Part shown: in pieces, positions 35,049 to 44,836 of the stretch
How positions within the stretch are numbered: position 1 is the first letter of the stretch
Layout: each line of letters begins with the position of its first letter
Assembly: GCA_039193195.1 (NCBI GenBank)
Contig: JBCCWS010000047.1
Location: 1-46,882 of the forward strand
DNA from: Pseudomonadota bacterium
GTDB taxonomy: Bacteria > Pseudomonadota > Gammaproteobacteria > Steroidobacterales > JBCBZW01
DNA length: 46,882 nt
Direction: 5' to 3'
The notes under the pieces: generated by a model
What the model was told of the DNA's origin: nothing
Seen by the model: only the letters and a program-made list of their open reading frames with translations
Databases searched by the model: none
Program-made: the position numbers and the translations under genes

Positions 35049-35795
35049 TCAACGAGCACTGGCGAAGCGCTTGAAGTCCTCGGCGACCTCTCGGGCCGCA
35101 AGTTTGGCGATGACCTCTCCATCTTGCGGGGTCGCTAGCCCTGGATTGGAGCCAATGCGACCGTCCGGGAAACACTGCCGATAGTCCTCAGCGTCGGTAA
35201 ACTCCCCGCTTGGGGCAATCTGAGGAGACAGCGCCGCGCGCTTGATGTGCTCTGGATAGGCAAACTGCGTGACAGCGACTTCGGAAGGCGTGGCATGAGC
35301 ACCGTGCGCCCTTCCGTACAGCGCCTTGCACTTCGCGAAGGTCTCCTTGCCGTCCCACCAATTACGCAGTAGGCACCTAACCCGGGGTTTGCTGTTGCCT
35401 GTCTGCAAAGAACGGCTCGCGTAAATCTCTGCAAAGCCGGCATTGATGGTGGCGATATTGCCGCCGTGCCCGTTCAGCCAATAGAAGTGGGTGAAGCCGT
35501 GCTTCGCCAGCGAGTCGACCCAGTCCACCATGTTGGCAATGAACGTTGAGGGTCTTAGGGTCATGGAACCCGCAAACTCCATGTGGTGTTGCGCGACACC
35601 CACGTTGAATGTTGGTGCCATCAACAGACCGCTTTCATCGGCGGCCAGAGCACCGATGATCTCTGGGCATAGCGCGTCCGTTCCGATGAGGCCAGTAGGG
35701 CCGTGTTGCTCTGTGGACCCGATGGGAATGAGAATCGACGTGCTGGACTGGAGATAGGATTCCACTTCTTGCCAGGTGGAGAGGTGCAGTCGCAT
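35049..35795 (-). CDS. Creatininase-family metal-dependent amidohydrolase
   Basis: A 248-residue protein of the creatininase family. Metal ligands expected from creatinine amidohydrolase are present: Glu29 and His31 in GSTEQHGP, Asp40 in IGTDAL, His110 in NGHGGN and Glu172 in HATPSE. Length is standard. The family includes creatininase, MftE-type peptidases and formylamide hydrolases, so the name is not a substrate. N-carbamoylsarcosine-amidase-like and hydantoinase genes, which act on creatinine breakdown products, occur over 20 kb away; nothing else ties this gene to them. It is followed by the FMN-reductase-like gene. Confidence 0.85.
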   Translation of the reverse strand: MRLHLSTWQEVESYLQSSTSILIPIGSTEQHGPTGLIGTDALCPEIIGALAADESGLLMAPTFNVGVAQHHMEFAGSMTLRPSTFIANMVDWVDSLAKHGFTHFYWLNGHGGNIATINAGFAEIYASRSLQTGNSKPRVRCLLRNWWDGKETFAKCKALYGRAHGAHATPSEVAVTQFAYPEHIKRAALSPQIAPSGEFTDAEDYRQCFPDGRIGSNPGLATPQDGEVIAKLAAREVAEDFKRFASAR

Positions 35796-36076
35796 GGTTG
35801 ACGCTCGACGGCTGAGGGATAGGAAACGCTAGCCCACTTCGCACTGGGAGAGAAGAGCGTCGTGGGTGGTTCGTATCGCGCGAAGCACTTCCCGGCGCAC
35901 CGGAGCGGGCGCCTTCGCACCAGCTGCATGCGCAGTCGCGCCCATCGCCTTCCGGTCCGACGCTTGGCTTGCGGGCGGTCATCTGCGGGTAGCGGTGGAA
36001 GGAAAGGACCCAGCCAAGCGTCAAAAGGGAGGTGAGGCCGTTCTGGAGGCCTCGACCCTATCCGAAGGCGTGAGCG

Positions 36077-36630
36077 ATGCGAAATCTGACAACAGCGGTC
36101 GCCCTGGCGTTCATTGCCGGTGCGCCGGCCTTCAACGCCGTCCATGCTCAAGCACACAGCGGCGCGATGCAGGGCAAATGCGGACGCAGCTGAGTGAGAT
36201 CAAGGAACGCCTAGTGTCCTGAGTTAGAAGTTCGTTGATGACTTCGCGGCCCCATTTCGCCCCAGAACACGTTGCTCCTCCTCCCGTGGGACCTGCCACG
36301 CTCGTCCTCGCGCCGCGCTCAGGGACAAAAACTCGCGTGCGAATTCATCAACGAACTTCTAACTCAGGGCACTAGCGCTAACGGCGGACCAGGAACCGGA
36401 GTTTGAGTCGATTTTTGCGCGACAGCATGGAGGTACGTCCTTTCAGCGACGAAAAAGGCGGCATCGAAGGCGGTGGCGGCCGCTCGCGCCGTGACCGAAA
36501 GAAGATGCACGCGCTGCGCGATGAGATCTAGAAGATCGAGGAGAGCGTACGGGCCCAGCTATCGGACGTGCTGACCGACTCGCAGATGGAAGAGCACTTG
36601 GTGTGGTCCAGGAGGAGCAGCGATCACTAA
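36077..36630 (+). pseudogene. LTXXQ-motif (Spy/CpxP-like) periplasmic protein, disrupted
   Basis: The gene begins with ATG at 36077 and a clear signal peptide (NLTTAVALAFIAGAPAFNAVHAQ, shown in part). A frameshift near 36165-36175 changes frame, which then reads MRTQLSEIKERL up to a 157-bp inserted element at 36215-36371. Removing the element with one CTAG copy joins ...KERL to ALTADQEPEFESIFARQ exactly in frame and recreates the first LTXXQ motif, LTADQ. After another frame change come RRDRKKMHALRDEI, an in-frame TAG at 36529 and KIEESVRAQLSDVLTDSQMEEHL, which holds the second motif, LTDSQ. Two LTXXQ motifs and a signal peptide define the Spy/CpxP-like envelope-stress family. No functional product is expected. 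Confidence 0.75.
36215..36371. mobile_element. 157-bp MITE with 27-bp terminal inverted repeats and CTAG target duplication
   Basis: The left end TGTCCTGAGTTAGAAGTTCG... (36215-36241) and the inverted right end (36345-36371) agree over 27 bp except at the third base, T versus C. Both ends are flanked by CTAG (36211-36214 and 36372-36375), the expected target-site duplication. The interior of about 100 bp carries no ORF, so the element depends on a transposase elsewhere. CTAG duplications are typical of IS5-family and related insertion sequences. A transcript through it would fold into a long hairpin. It interrupts an LTXXQ-family gene. Confidence 0.85.
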
Positions 36631-37356
36631 TGCGCCAGCAGATGCCGAGCCGGCGGCGCCAGTGGGCATCTATTGCGTGCTGACTCCTGTTCAAGGCCAT
36701 TGCAGTGGCCACGTGCCTGCGCCCGCTGGGCAATCCTGATGGCGATGCCTTGCCGATGCTCATCGTCTTCGCGGATGCTGTTGAAGTGGCCCAACGCCCA
36801 GCCTACCCAGCCAACTGTGGGGCTTCGTGCCATGGCTGGGGCGGGAAGTACCGTCGAGGTCGGACCATTCCGGGGGACTGTCATCGGACTTTAACAATCC
36901 GCTTCGCCCGGAATGTGCGCCGATGATGCCGTGCAGTTCTGGGGTGCCTGGCGGGCGCCGAGCTGGCAGGGTCCTTGGTCGCGACTACTCTGCGACCCCA
37001 GCTAACCCGGGTCCCGAAGGGGGCTCTCTCCACTTCAGGACCCAGCGGACACCCTCATCATCCAACGCCCTGATCCCGATGGTCTGCTATGGCGAGAGCC
37101 GTAGCGGCTCTTGATGTTCAGGCCACGGGCCCCTTCGGCCCGGGCACACGGATGCGCTTCCACCGGCTGAGCCACTTCGAAAGCTGCGCGTAGATGACCC
37201 GGCGGCAGAGGCAACGCCCGGAGACTAATGGAGATTCGTTCGTCTCTATGGACTCGAAGGCGAAGATCGGTAGAATCCCGCTCGGGCAGCCTGCTGCCTT
37301 TGACACGGACCGGTCTACCGGTGGACAAAAGTCAGGACTAGCACCAGGCCAGCTCC
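36631..37356. other. Gene-poor, probably decayed region
   Basis: Over 700 bp between the disrupted LTXXQ gene and the multi-pass membrane protein. Several frames of 60-95 codons exist on both strands, but none has a ribosome-binding site, signal peptide or known motif, and they overlap one another. The stretch may be the eroded remains of one or two genes. A repeated ACCGGT (near 37309-37322) lies just upstream of the next gene. Confidence 0.4.
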
Positions 37357-38379
37357 TTGAGCATCGAGATCTTTGCAGTTGTAGGCTTCCTTCTCGCGGC
37401 GTACTCCATCGTTGCCAACGACGCTATTCAAACGCTGGGCACCTTCCTCAGCTCGAACAGTAACCGTCCCTGGTGGGTGCTTTGGCTTTACGCCAGCTCG
37501 ATCATCGTCGCCATCATGGTCTGGGGCTTCTTTACGCTGGACGGCGACATAGCCTTCGGCCGCCTAAACACCATTCCATACCCGCAGACGGGCATCCAGT
37601 GGTGGCATGCCGTGCCCCCGCTGTTCCTCCTCGCCCTCACGCAGCTGGGCATCCCTGTGTCCACCACGTTTATGGTGCTCACGATGTTCGCGGTGACTGG
37701 CGGCGCAGCCACCGAGGGCGTGCTCCAGTCCATGCTGACCAAGTCGGCGCTCGGCTGGCTCGTCGCCTTCGCCTCTGGAGCATTACTTTACGCACTCATT
37801 AGCCGAACCTTCGAGCGGTGGATTCGTCGCACGGGTGACCGTCCCCCGGGCGTGCACTGGGCCATCCTGCAATGGAGCTCTACGGCCTTCCTCTGGTCCC
37901 AGTGGCTGATGCAGGATCTGGCGAACATATTCATTTACCTCCCGCGGGAAACGGTACAGCTTGCCGACGGTGTGCAGGTGAGCTTCACTCCCACCTTGCT
38001 GCTGTTCGCTACCGGGACGATGCTGGTTCTGCACGCCTACGTCTTCGCCACACGGGGCGGCGAGATACAGAAGATCGTCCTCACCAAGACGCACACCACC
38101 GACATCCGCGCCGCTACCTTGATCGACTTCGTTTACGGCTGCGTACTGTTTTACTTCAAGCAGCTGAACGATATTCCGATGAGTACCACTTGGGTGTTCC
38201 TCGGGTTGCTGGCGGGGCGCGAGCTGGCCATTGCCGTGCTGACGGATCTACGCGGGCGCCGCGCCGCGCTCAAGGATGTGGGGACCGACGTGGTGCGCGC
38301 CATGATCGGTCTGCTCGTCAGCGTCGCCTTGGCATTTGGCATGCCCTGGATCGCCAACGGCGAACTACCGCGCTTCTAA
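37357..38379 (+). CDS. Multi-pass inner-membrane protein, distantly PiT-like
   Basis: A 340-residue integral membrane protein with about eight to nine hydrophobic helices, for example IFAVVGFLLAAYSIV, VLWLYASSIIVAIMVWGFF, VPPLFLLALTQLGIP and IGLLVSVALAFGMPWI. The N-terminal VANDAIQTLGTFLSSN resembles the signature helix of inorganic-phosphate (PiT) permeases, where GANDxxNxxGT is usual. Mid-region GIPVSTTFMVLTMFAV and late DIPMSTTWVFLGLLAGREL look like the paired inverted repeats of such carriers. It is therefore probably an ion or phosphate carrier relative, but the match is weak. The start is TTG at 37357 (GGCCAGCTCC before it is a poor site). No partner gene is adjacent. Confidence 0.75.
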   Translation: MSIEIFAVVGFLLAAYSIVANDAIQTLGTFLSSNSNRPWWVLWLYASSIIVAIMVWGFFTLDGDIAFGRLNTIPYPQTGIQWWHAVPPLFLLALTQLGIPVSTTFMVLTMFAVTGGAATEGVLQSMLTKSALGWLVAFASGALLYALISRTFERWIRRTGDRPPGVHWAILQWSSTAFLWSQWLMQDLANIFIYLPRETVQLADGVQVSFTPTLLLFATGTMLVLHAYVFATRGGEIQKIVLTKTHTTDIRAATLIDFVYGCVLFYFKQLNDIPMSTTWVFLGLLAGRELAIAVLTDLRGRRAALKDVGTDVVRAMIGLLVSVALAFGMPWIANGELPRF

Positions 38380-38502
38380 ACGTGCCAGGGTCGGCGCCGC
38401 CGCCGCGCTGACCCTAGCTTTGCTCGTGGCGCCGATGCCTGATAGGGCATCGATAGGTCGTCCGTCGGGCGTTTCCGGCGCGCGCGCGCCCAGGCAGCGC
38501 TT

Positions 38503-39018
38503 CTATTTGATCGGAGCGGACCAGACGCCGAAGCCCAACGACGTGCCCAGGGGTATCGCGCCCCATGATTCGTGCAGGGCCTTCAATGCTTTGCGGATCT
38601 TCAGGATGTCCGCATCAGTGATCGCCGGTGCCGCAACCTGGGATTGCAGGCAGGCAGCACGAAGTACGTCTCGGAACACTTCCGGTGCCGACGGCACACT
38701 CCACATGTCAGCCTCGAAGCACTCCACCAGCCGCTCCGCCTGGACCAGTTCGACGATGGTGGCATCAGGCGCGACCGCGCGCGTGGAGCTGGCGTGACCC
38801 CCAGCCCTGGTGCGGTCCGCGACCGCATCTAGGCCTACCCCGGAGAAGACAGTCCCCCAGAACCCGGCGACCATCCCCATGTGCCGCTCGACGATCCAAT
38901 GCACGGCATCGTGGGGTACGACCCCCTTTTTTGGAAACTCACTGATGTCGACCGCGCCGTTGTCTCTCACTACCTTGATGAGGTCACACGTCTTGCCTTT
39001 CACAATCGTCAATTCCAT
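38503..39018 (-). CDS. Conserved-looking hypothetical protein
   Basis: A 171-residue soluble protein of unrecognised family. The first part is beta-rich (LTIVKGKTCDLIKVVRDNG, then VDISEFPKKGVVPHDAVHWIVER). A glycine-containing hydrophobic segment follows (MGMVAGFWGTVFSGV), and the second half is helical (IVELVQAERLVECFEADMW, ITDADILKIRKALKALHESW). The PHDAVHWIVER element, with two histidines and an acidic residue, could bind metal, but this is not established. There is no signal peptide. It faces the membrane protein gene convergently and diverges from the damaged kinase gene. Confidence 0.65.
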   Translation of the reverse strand: MELTIVKGKTCDLIKVVRDNGAVDISEFPKKGVVPHDAVHWIVERHMGMVAGFWGTVFSGVGLDAVADRTRAGGHASSTRAVAPDATIVELVQAERLVECFEADMWSVPSAPEVFRDVLRAACLQSQVAAPAITDADILKIRKALKALHESWGAIPLGTSLGFGVWSAPIK

Positions 39019-39224
39019 TGCGGAATTCTGGCACAGTCAGGACATGACATCTCCAACAGTCGATTGCCGGGTTCACACACCACCGGTGATGGTTGGCGTC
39101 CGGCGAAAGCCTGTTGGGCCCGGGCAATACCTGGCGGCCACCAGGGCGCGCTGCAGCCGAGAAGGCGAGTCGAGCATGGTAGTCTCCTCCAAGGTTCCAT
39201 TCGCGGCGCAAGCTTGCCATCACG

Positions 39225-41412
39225 ATGTTGACCGAAGAACAATATAAGCTCATCGAGTCGCTGGTCGACGAGGTCCTAGATCAACCCCAGGAGAGGCGGG
39301 CGGCTCGGCTTGCTGAGATCGGGCGAGCATCACCCCAGCTGCCGCCCCACATCGAGTGGTCGCTCGCCTGGGACGCCCGCCTAGAGCGGACGGATTTCAT
39401 GGCGAAGACGGCCGACGCAGAGGGTGCAGCGGATAGCATCCCACCGGCGAGAAGTACCGTCGTGCCCGACCAGATCGGTCAGTACCAGATTCTTCGCCAT
39501 CTCGGCGCTGGTGGCATGGGCACCGTGTACCTAGCTCAGCAGCAAGAACCGATCAAACGGCGCGTCGCCCTCAAAGTCACGCACGCGTTCGATACGGAAC
39601 GTGACCGCGCCCGCTTCGCCCTAGAGGCGCAAGCGATGGCGAGTATGCAGCACCCGAACAGTGCGTCGCTCTACGACAGCGGTACGACGGGCGAGGGGAC
39701 GCCCTACGTGGCAATGGAGTTGGTGGAGGAAGCGCGCAGCCTGATCATGTGGTGCGACGACTCTCGCGCTAGCATCGAATTGCGCCTGAACCTATTCCTC
39801 CAGGTGTGCGCCGGCGTGGCTTACGCGCACGACAAGGGCGTGCTTCACCGCGACATCAAGCCCGCCAATCTATTGATCGCCGAGGTGGACAGCGAGCCTG
39901 TGGCGAAGGGGATCGACTTCGGCATCGCTCGGGCATTCTCCAATCCCATGCGCGGCATCGTCAGTCAGGCGTCGATCGCGGGGTCACCCGTTTACATGAG
40001 CCCGGAGGCGCTAGGCGCTAGCGAGCAACGGTCCTCGACACCCGAAGCGACATCTACTCCCTCGGCTTGGTGCTGTGCGAGTTGGTCAGTGGGGAGTTGC
40101 CCTTCGACCGCAGCGACTCGATCGGCGCATTGGTCGAACGCCTGCGCAGCGGTCGATCTGTCGGTCCAGCGACTTGCTATCTCAGCAGCCTGAAGAGTGC
40201 CTAGCCGTGATCGCGCGCCTGCGACGCGTTGCGCCTGCAGGGCTCGCGCGCACGATCGCGGGCGATCTCGATGCGATCGTGCTGAAGGCGACCGCCCCGG
40301 ATTCCGCGCAACGCTACGCCTCCACCCGCGATCTCGCGCGCGATATCGAGCGGTACCTGCGGCACGAGCCCATCGAGGCTCGACCGCCAGCCTGGTCTTA
40401 CCACGCCTCGCGCTTCGTGCGACGCCACCGCGTGCCGGGACGTGCGGAGGATGGGCTTCCCTACATCAGGACGGCGTATGAGGGATTGAGACGCACGCTG
40501 GGGCCCGATCATCCCCGCACGCTGAACGCCATGAGTAGTCTCGCCGGGTCGCTCGCGACCTTGGGAGACAACGAAGCCGCTGCCCTGCTCCTGAGGGAGG
40601 TCATTGAGGCGTCGCGGCGCATCACGGGCCCGGAAAGTCCCAGCACCCTGAGCTCGCTCGGCAACCTTGGCGTGCTGTATACCGACATGGGACGCTACGG
40701 CGAAGCGCAAGCGCTGTTCACCGACCTGATCCCGGTAGTCAATCGGGTGGAGGGCGAGGATCATCCCAGGGCCGTGCTCACCCGGTACTACTTGGCTCGC
40801 GTCTACCTGCTCACCGGTCGCCTTCGCGAGGCCGTCGAGCGCCTGAACCGGGTGATCGAGACGCAGCGCGAGGTTGAGGGCGATATCCACCCCAACACGC
40901 TTTTGTCCCTGCTGCACCTCGGGGATGCGCACCTAGCGCAGGGGCTTCCTATGGAAGCGAGCGAGGCCTATCTCGAAGCGGGAGATGGCTTCTCGATCAG
41001 CTTTGACCCAACGCACGCTTCCACGATCAAGGCCTACTTTCGACTGGCCCTCTGCCTCGCTCAACTCGACCGCCTCGCTGACGCAGAGGGGTACATCACG
41101 AAGGCGTTGACGAGTGCACGGGAAACCCACGGCGAGCGCCATCCGTTCACGGCGCAGATGCTGTTCGAGATGGCGCGCGTGCGCGCCGAGTATGGGCAGC
41201 AAGACACAGCGCTGGAGGTCCTGTCGCAGGCTATCTGGGTCGGCTACTGTGGGGCTGAGAGCATTCGGCAAATGGGCACGTTCACTGCCTTGGACGCGGA
41301 TAGGCTTGCAACGCTCATATCGCAAGCCGAGGAGAACCCACCGGTGGAGACGCCCTTCTCCTTCGATGATCCTATCCCTGGCCGCGAGGCTGCCCTGCGT
41401 CCGCGACCCTAA
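39225..41412 (+). pseudogene. Ser/Thr kinase-TPR protein with two frameshifts
   Basis: The first frame (39225 to about 40030) encodes a helical N-terminus and a PknB-type kinase domain: GAGGMGTVY, VALKV, HRDIKPANLL and GIDFGIAR. After SPEALGASEQR the kinase continues in the next frame (VLDTRSDIYSLGLVLCELVSGELPF). From about 40165 it runs in the third frame (SSDLLSQQPEECLAVIARLRR, GDLDAIVLKA, DLARDIERYL) to 41412. Each change looks like one lost base. After FVRRHR, where these kinases normally enter a transmembrane helix and a long TPR array, the sequence passes directly to LPYIRTAYEGLRRTLGPDHP. It keeps only about six TPR-like units. An in-frame deletion is likely. Unless a sequencing error explains it, the gene is dead. 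Confidence 0.8.
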
Positions 41413-41455
41413 CACTGCGCCTACCGCGCTAGTCTCGACCCCAGTAGGAGGACCC

Positions 41456-43645
41456 ATGATGTTCATGACGCTTCGACCACCGCTCGCGCCGCGTGCCTTC
41501 CCCGCTGTTCTTTGCGCGTTGCTCGTGTGCACGTCGTCGAGCCTTCGAGTTCAGGCGCAGTCAGTTGACTATCCCGACACGACGAAGGTCGATCAGATCG
41601 ACGAGTACTTCGGGGTGAGAGTCCCCGATCCCTATCGCTGGCTTGAGCAAGATGTGCGCAACGCCGAGGGCGTGCGCGACTGGGTGTCAACTCAGAACGA
41701 GGTGTCTTTCTCTTATCTCGAACAACTTCCCGGGCGCGACGATCTACGCCAGCGCCTCACAGCACTGTGGAACTACGAAAAGCAGTCCGCGCCCTACGAG
41801 GTGGGCGGTCGCTGGTTTCATTTCCGAAACGGTGGCTTGCAGGACCACTACGTGATGTACGAAGGGGCCAGCGCGGAGGGGCCCTGGCGCGTGTTGTTCG
41901 ACCCCAATGCTTGGAGTGAGGACGGCACCAGGGCCCTCGGCGAAGTGGTGGTGAGCGATGACGGGCGCTACGCAGCCTACGCCGTCCAGGAGTCGGGGTC
42001 GGACTGGCGCACCTGGCGTGTGCGCGACATCACTGCAGGTGAAGACCTCGCAGACGAACTTCGGTACCTCAAATTCACGACGGTCTCCTGGGAGAAGCAC
42101 GGCCAGGGGTTCTTCTACAGCAAATACCCCGACCCGCAGGAAGGCGCGGCGTTCACAGGCCTCAATCTGCAGAACAAGGTCATGTACCACCGCCTGGGTA
42201 CTCCTCAAGCAGACGATGTGGTGGTGTACTGGCGACCGGAGAATCCCGGTTGGAACTACAGCGCCCAGGTCACTGGGGACGGCCGCTATCTCCTGATTGC
42301 CATCAGCGTCGGTACCGATGACCGATCCCGCGTGTACGTGAAAGACCTCGAGCAGCGCCACGCGGCGCCCGTGCCGCTCATCGATAATTTCGACAACAGC
42401 TACCGCTACATTGAGAACGATGGCCCGGTGCTTTACTTCAAGACCAACTACAAGGCCCCTCGGGGACGGGTAGTTGCCATCGATCTGCGCCAGCCGGCAG
42501 TGGAGCATTGGCGCGAGCTCGTGCCCGAGTCGCAGGCGGTGCTGGAAACCGTGGGCATGGTCAACAACCTGCTGGTATGTCGCTACCTGAGCGATGTGAA
42601 GTCAGAGGTGATGCTCTACACGCTGCAGGGGCGAGCAGTGCGCGCGGTGGAGCTGCCCGGCATCGGCACGGCAGCGGGCTTCAACGGTGAGCGCGGCGAC
42701 ACCCAGACCTTCTACACGTTCTCCAGCTTCGCTACGCCGCCGTCCATCTACCGCTACGACCTGCTCACGGGTGAGACCAGTCTGCACTTCCGTCCCGATC
42801 TCGACATCGACCCAGAGCACTACGAGACACGGCAGGTCTTCTACGCATCGAAGGATGGCACCAAGATCCCGATGTTTGTGACCCACCGCAAGGGCATCGA
42901 TCTCGACGGCACTAACCCAACGATCCTCTACGGTTACGGTGGGTTTAACGTCTCGCTCAAGCCCAGATTCCGCGTGAGTCGCCTCGCCTGGCTGGAAATG
43001 GGCGGGGTCTACGCCGTCGCCAACCTGCGCGGCGGGGGCGAGTACGGCCGCGAGTGGCACGACGCTGGGAAGAAGATGAACAAGCAGAAGGTCTTTGATG
43101 ACTTCATTGCCGCCGCCGAGCACCTGATCGATGCGGGCTATACCTCGCGCGAACGTTTGGCGATCAAGGGCGGTTCCAACGGAGGTCTGCTGGTTGGCGC
43201 GGCTATGACGCAGCGTCCGGACCTGTTCGCCGTGGCCCTGCCCGCAGTGGGCGTCATGGACATGCTGCGCTTCGATGCTTTCACGGCGGGGCGCTACTGG
43301 ACCGACGACTACGGCTCCAGCAACGAGTCGAAGGAGATGTTCCGCTACCTGCTCGGCTACTCGCCATACCACAACCTGAAAGACGGCACGGCGTATCCGG
43401 CCACGTTGGTCACCACGGCCGATACGGACGACCGCGTTGTACCGGGGCATTCCTTCAAGTTCGCCGCCCGCTTACAGGAGGCCCATGAGGGCGACAAGCC
43501 CGTGCTTATCCGCATCGAGACGCGCGCTGGTCACGGCTCGGGTAAGCCCACGTGGATGGTGATCGAGGAGCTGGCGGACGAGTATGCGTTCACTGCGCGT
43601 CACCTAGGGGTGGCGCTGGAGTCGTCGCAGGAGAGCGGTCTTTGA
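41456..43645 (+). CDS. Prolyl oligopeptidase family (S9A) serine peptidase
   Basis: A 729-residue peptidase with an N-terminal signal (PAVLCALLVCTSSSLRVQAQ), so probably periplasmic. The usual S9A start DYPDTTKVDQIDEYFGVRVPDPYRWLE is followed by the seven-bladed propeller (about 95-450) and the C-terminal hydrolase domain. Catalytic Ser574 lies in GGSNGG, the aspartate in TADTDDRVVP (658-659) and His693 in AGHGSG. It hydrolyses proline-containing oligopeptides after proline. AGGAGGACCC before the paired ATG codons at 41456 is one of the best ribosome-binding sites in the window; the open frame extends upstream into the kinase gene but is not coding there. It lies 43 bp behind that gene. Confidence 0.93.
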   Translation: MMFMTLRPPLAPRAFPAVLCALLVCTSSSLRVQAQSVDYPDTTKVDQIDEYFGVRVPDPYRWLEQDVRNAEGVRDWVSTQNEVSFSYLEQLPGRDDLRQRLTALWNYEKQSAPYEVGGRWFHFRNGGLQDHYVMYEGASAEGPWRVLFDPNAWSEDGTRALGEVVVSDDGRYAAYAVQESGSDWRTWRVRDITAGEDLADELRYLKFTTVSWEKHGQGFFYSKYPDPQEGAAFTGLNLQNKVMYHRLGTPQADDVVVYWRPENPGWNYSAQVTGDGRYLLIAISVGTDDRSRVYVKDLEQRHAAPVPLIDNFDNSYRYIENDGPVLYFKTNYKAPRGRVVAIDLRQPAVEHWRELVPESQAVLETVGMVNNLLVCRYLSDVKSEVMLYTLQGRAVRAVELPGIGTAAGFNGERGDTQTFYTFSSFATPPSIYRYDLLTGETSLHFRPDLDIDPEHYETRQVFYASKDGTKIPMFVTHRKGIDLDGTNPTILYGYGGFNVSLKPRFRVSRLAWLEMGGVYAVANLRGGGEYGREWHDAGKKMNKQKVFDDFIAAAEHLIDAGYTSRERLAIKGGSNGGLLVGAAMTQRPDLFAVALPAVGVMDMLRFDAFTAGRYWTDDYGSSNESKEMFRYLLGYSPYHNLKDGTAYPATLVTTADTDDRVVPGHSFKFAARLQEAHEGDKPVLIRIETRAGHGSGKPTWMVIEELADEYAFTARHLGVALESSQESGL

Positions 43646-43792
43646 GGCTCACCGCCCAGGCACATCGTTGGCATTTAGGGTGGCGCTGACCGGGCGCCGC
43701 CCAGCGACCGGTCGAGTCGACGGCAGTTTCGCGCAGTGGCGATCGTGCCGAAGCCCGATCGCCGTGTGAGCGCGCGGGGGAGCGCCGTACCC

Positions 43793-44836
43793 CTAACCGC
43801 CGTCAGTAAGCCTCGGACTCTTGCACGTGCTGGTGCGCGTCGACACGCCTTCAAGGCCGGAGCGTCGGCGAGGTACGACGACGTGTCGGTTTGGCAGGTC
43901 GCGGCCCAAGAAGTACGCGGCGGCAAAGTCGTAATCGGTGATATGAGTCCTGTGCTCCAGCGTTTGCGGACGGCTTCTGTAGGGCCCCCGACTCACTAGT
44001 GCGTTCCACTCAGACTCGAACTGGCGGGTCGCAGGAGCCAAAACGTCGTCCTTGTCCCAGTTCAGTAGCATCATGTTGATCGATGCGCCGGTTAACGCGA
44101 TCACCGTGCCCTCGTCATCGGCCGCTCTTCGGAAGCGCAACTTCGGCGCGTCCGCTTCGAAGGACCAACGCAACGACTTGTAGACGTCCTGATGCCAGAC
44201 GATTGCCTGCTTGTCGTCTATGAATTCGAACTTGCTGCCTTCGACATTGTGGACTCGCAGTTGCCCCCTTGTGATCGGCACCGTCGCCACCGCCCAGCGG
44301 TGTGCGCGCTTGTCAGTGGGTGCCCTAGGAAAAGCGCCGTCTAGTACTCGCGCGCGGTCGAAGACACCCACGTCCGGGTCGTTGGCATGTAGGTCTCGAA
44401 GGCTTGGAAGCCAGCGCATGTCGTGCTGCAGGGGGAAACTATGGCTGCGGTCCCTGTGAACCTCCTCAGACGACAAGGTAGAAGTCGACTTGAAGGGCGT
44501 TAACGAGGATTCCAGCACCGGGTCGGTGATTCCCTCAACGGTTAGCAGTTCGCGGTCGAAAAGAAAGATATCGAAACGTTTGGATTGGGGAAACGGGCTG
44601 CCGCCGACGTTCCTATGGTCAGGTGTCCGGGTAGTGCCTTCGGGGATGATGTTGCTTGCCTCAATCGCGACGCCCGCCAGGTGGGGTGAAATGCTACGGC
44701 GCAGACGCCTCGAATCCCCGACCCCACGGCGCACGTCGGGTAGGACCGCTTGCCAGGTGTGGAAGCCTTGCCCCTCCGGCTGACGTTCCTGAACCAAACC
44801 CATGACGCCCAGGCATGTCATCGTTGCGCTTGCCAT
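43793..44836 (-). CDS. Hypothetical protein
   Basis: A 347-residue protein of no recognised family. The ATG at 44836 follows GGAAGGCG. The central part (about 90-300) looks well structured and beta-rich: RFDIFLFDRELLTVEGITDP, HRWAVATVPITRGQLRVHNV, FEFIDDKQAIVWHQDVYK and TVIALTGASINMMLLNWDKD. The last 40 residues are Arg/Ser/Thr-rich and may be disordered. The N-terminus has no clear signal peptide. Codon use is mixed, with more A/T-ending codons than the peptidase next door. It is a single gene, convergent with the prolyl oligopeptidase gene. A role cannot be proposed. Confidence 0.55.
   Translation of the reverse strand: MASATMTCLGVMGLVQERQPEGQGFHTWQAVLPDVRRGVGDSRRLRRSISPHLAGVAIEASNIIPEGTTRTPDHRNVGGSPFPQSKRFDIFLFDRELLTVEGITDPVLESSLTPFKSTSTLSSEEVHRDRSHSFPLQHDMRWLPSLRDLHANDPDVGVFDRARVLDGAFPRAPTDKRAHRWAVATVPITRGQLRVHNVEGSKFEFIDDKQAIVWHQDVYKSLRWSFEADAPKLRFRRAADDEGTVIALTGASINMMLLNWDKDDVLAPATRQFESEWNALVSRGPYRSRPQTLEHRTHITDYDFAAAYFLGRDLPNRHVVVPRRRSGLEGVSTRTSTCKSPRLTDGG

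Noticed and set aside
35049-35795. Creatininase-family gene as part of the hydantoinase pathway
   Set aside because: It lies over 20 kb from the cluster with unrelated genes between, and the family has many substrates. The link to creatinine breakdown is only suggestive.
41114-41455. Upstream extension of the prolyl oligopeptidase frame
   Set aside because: It overlaps the kinase-TPR coding sequence in another frame; the ATG at 41456 follows a strong AGGAGG site and gives a signal peptide.
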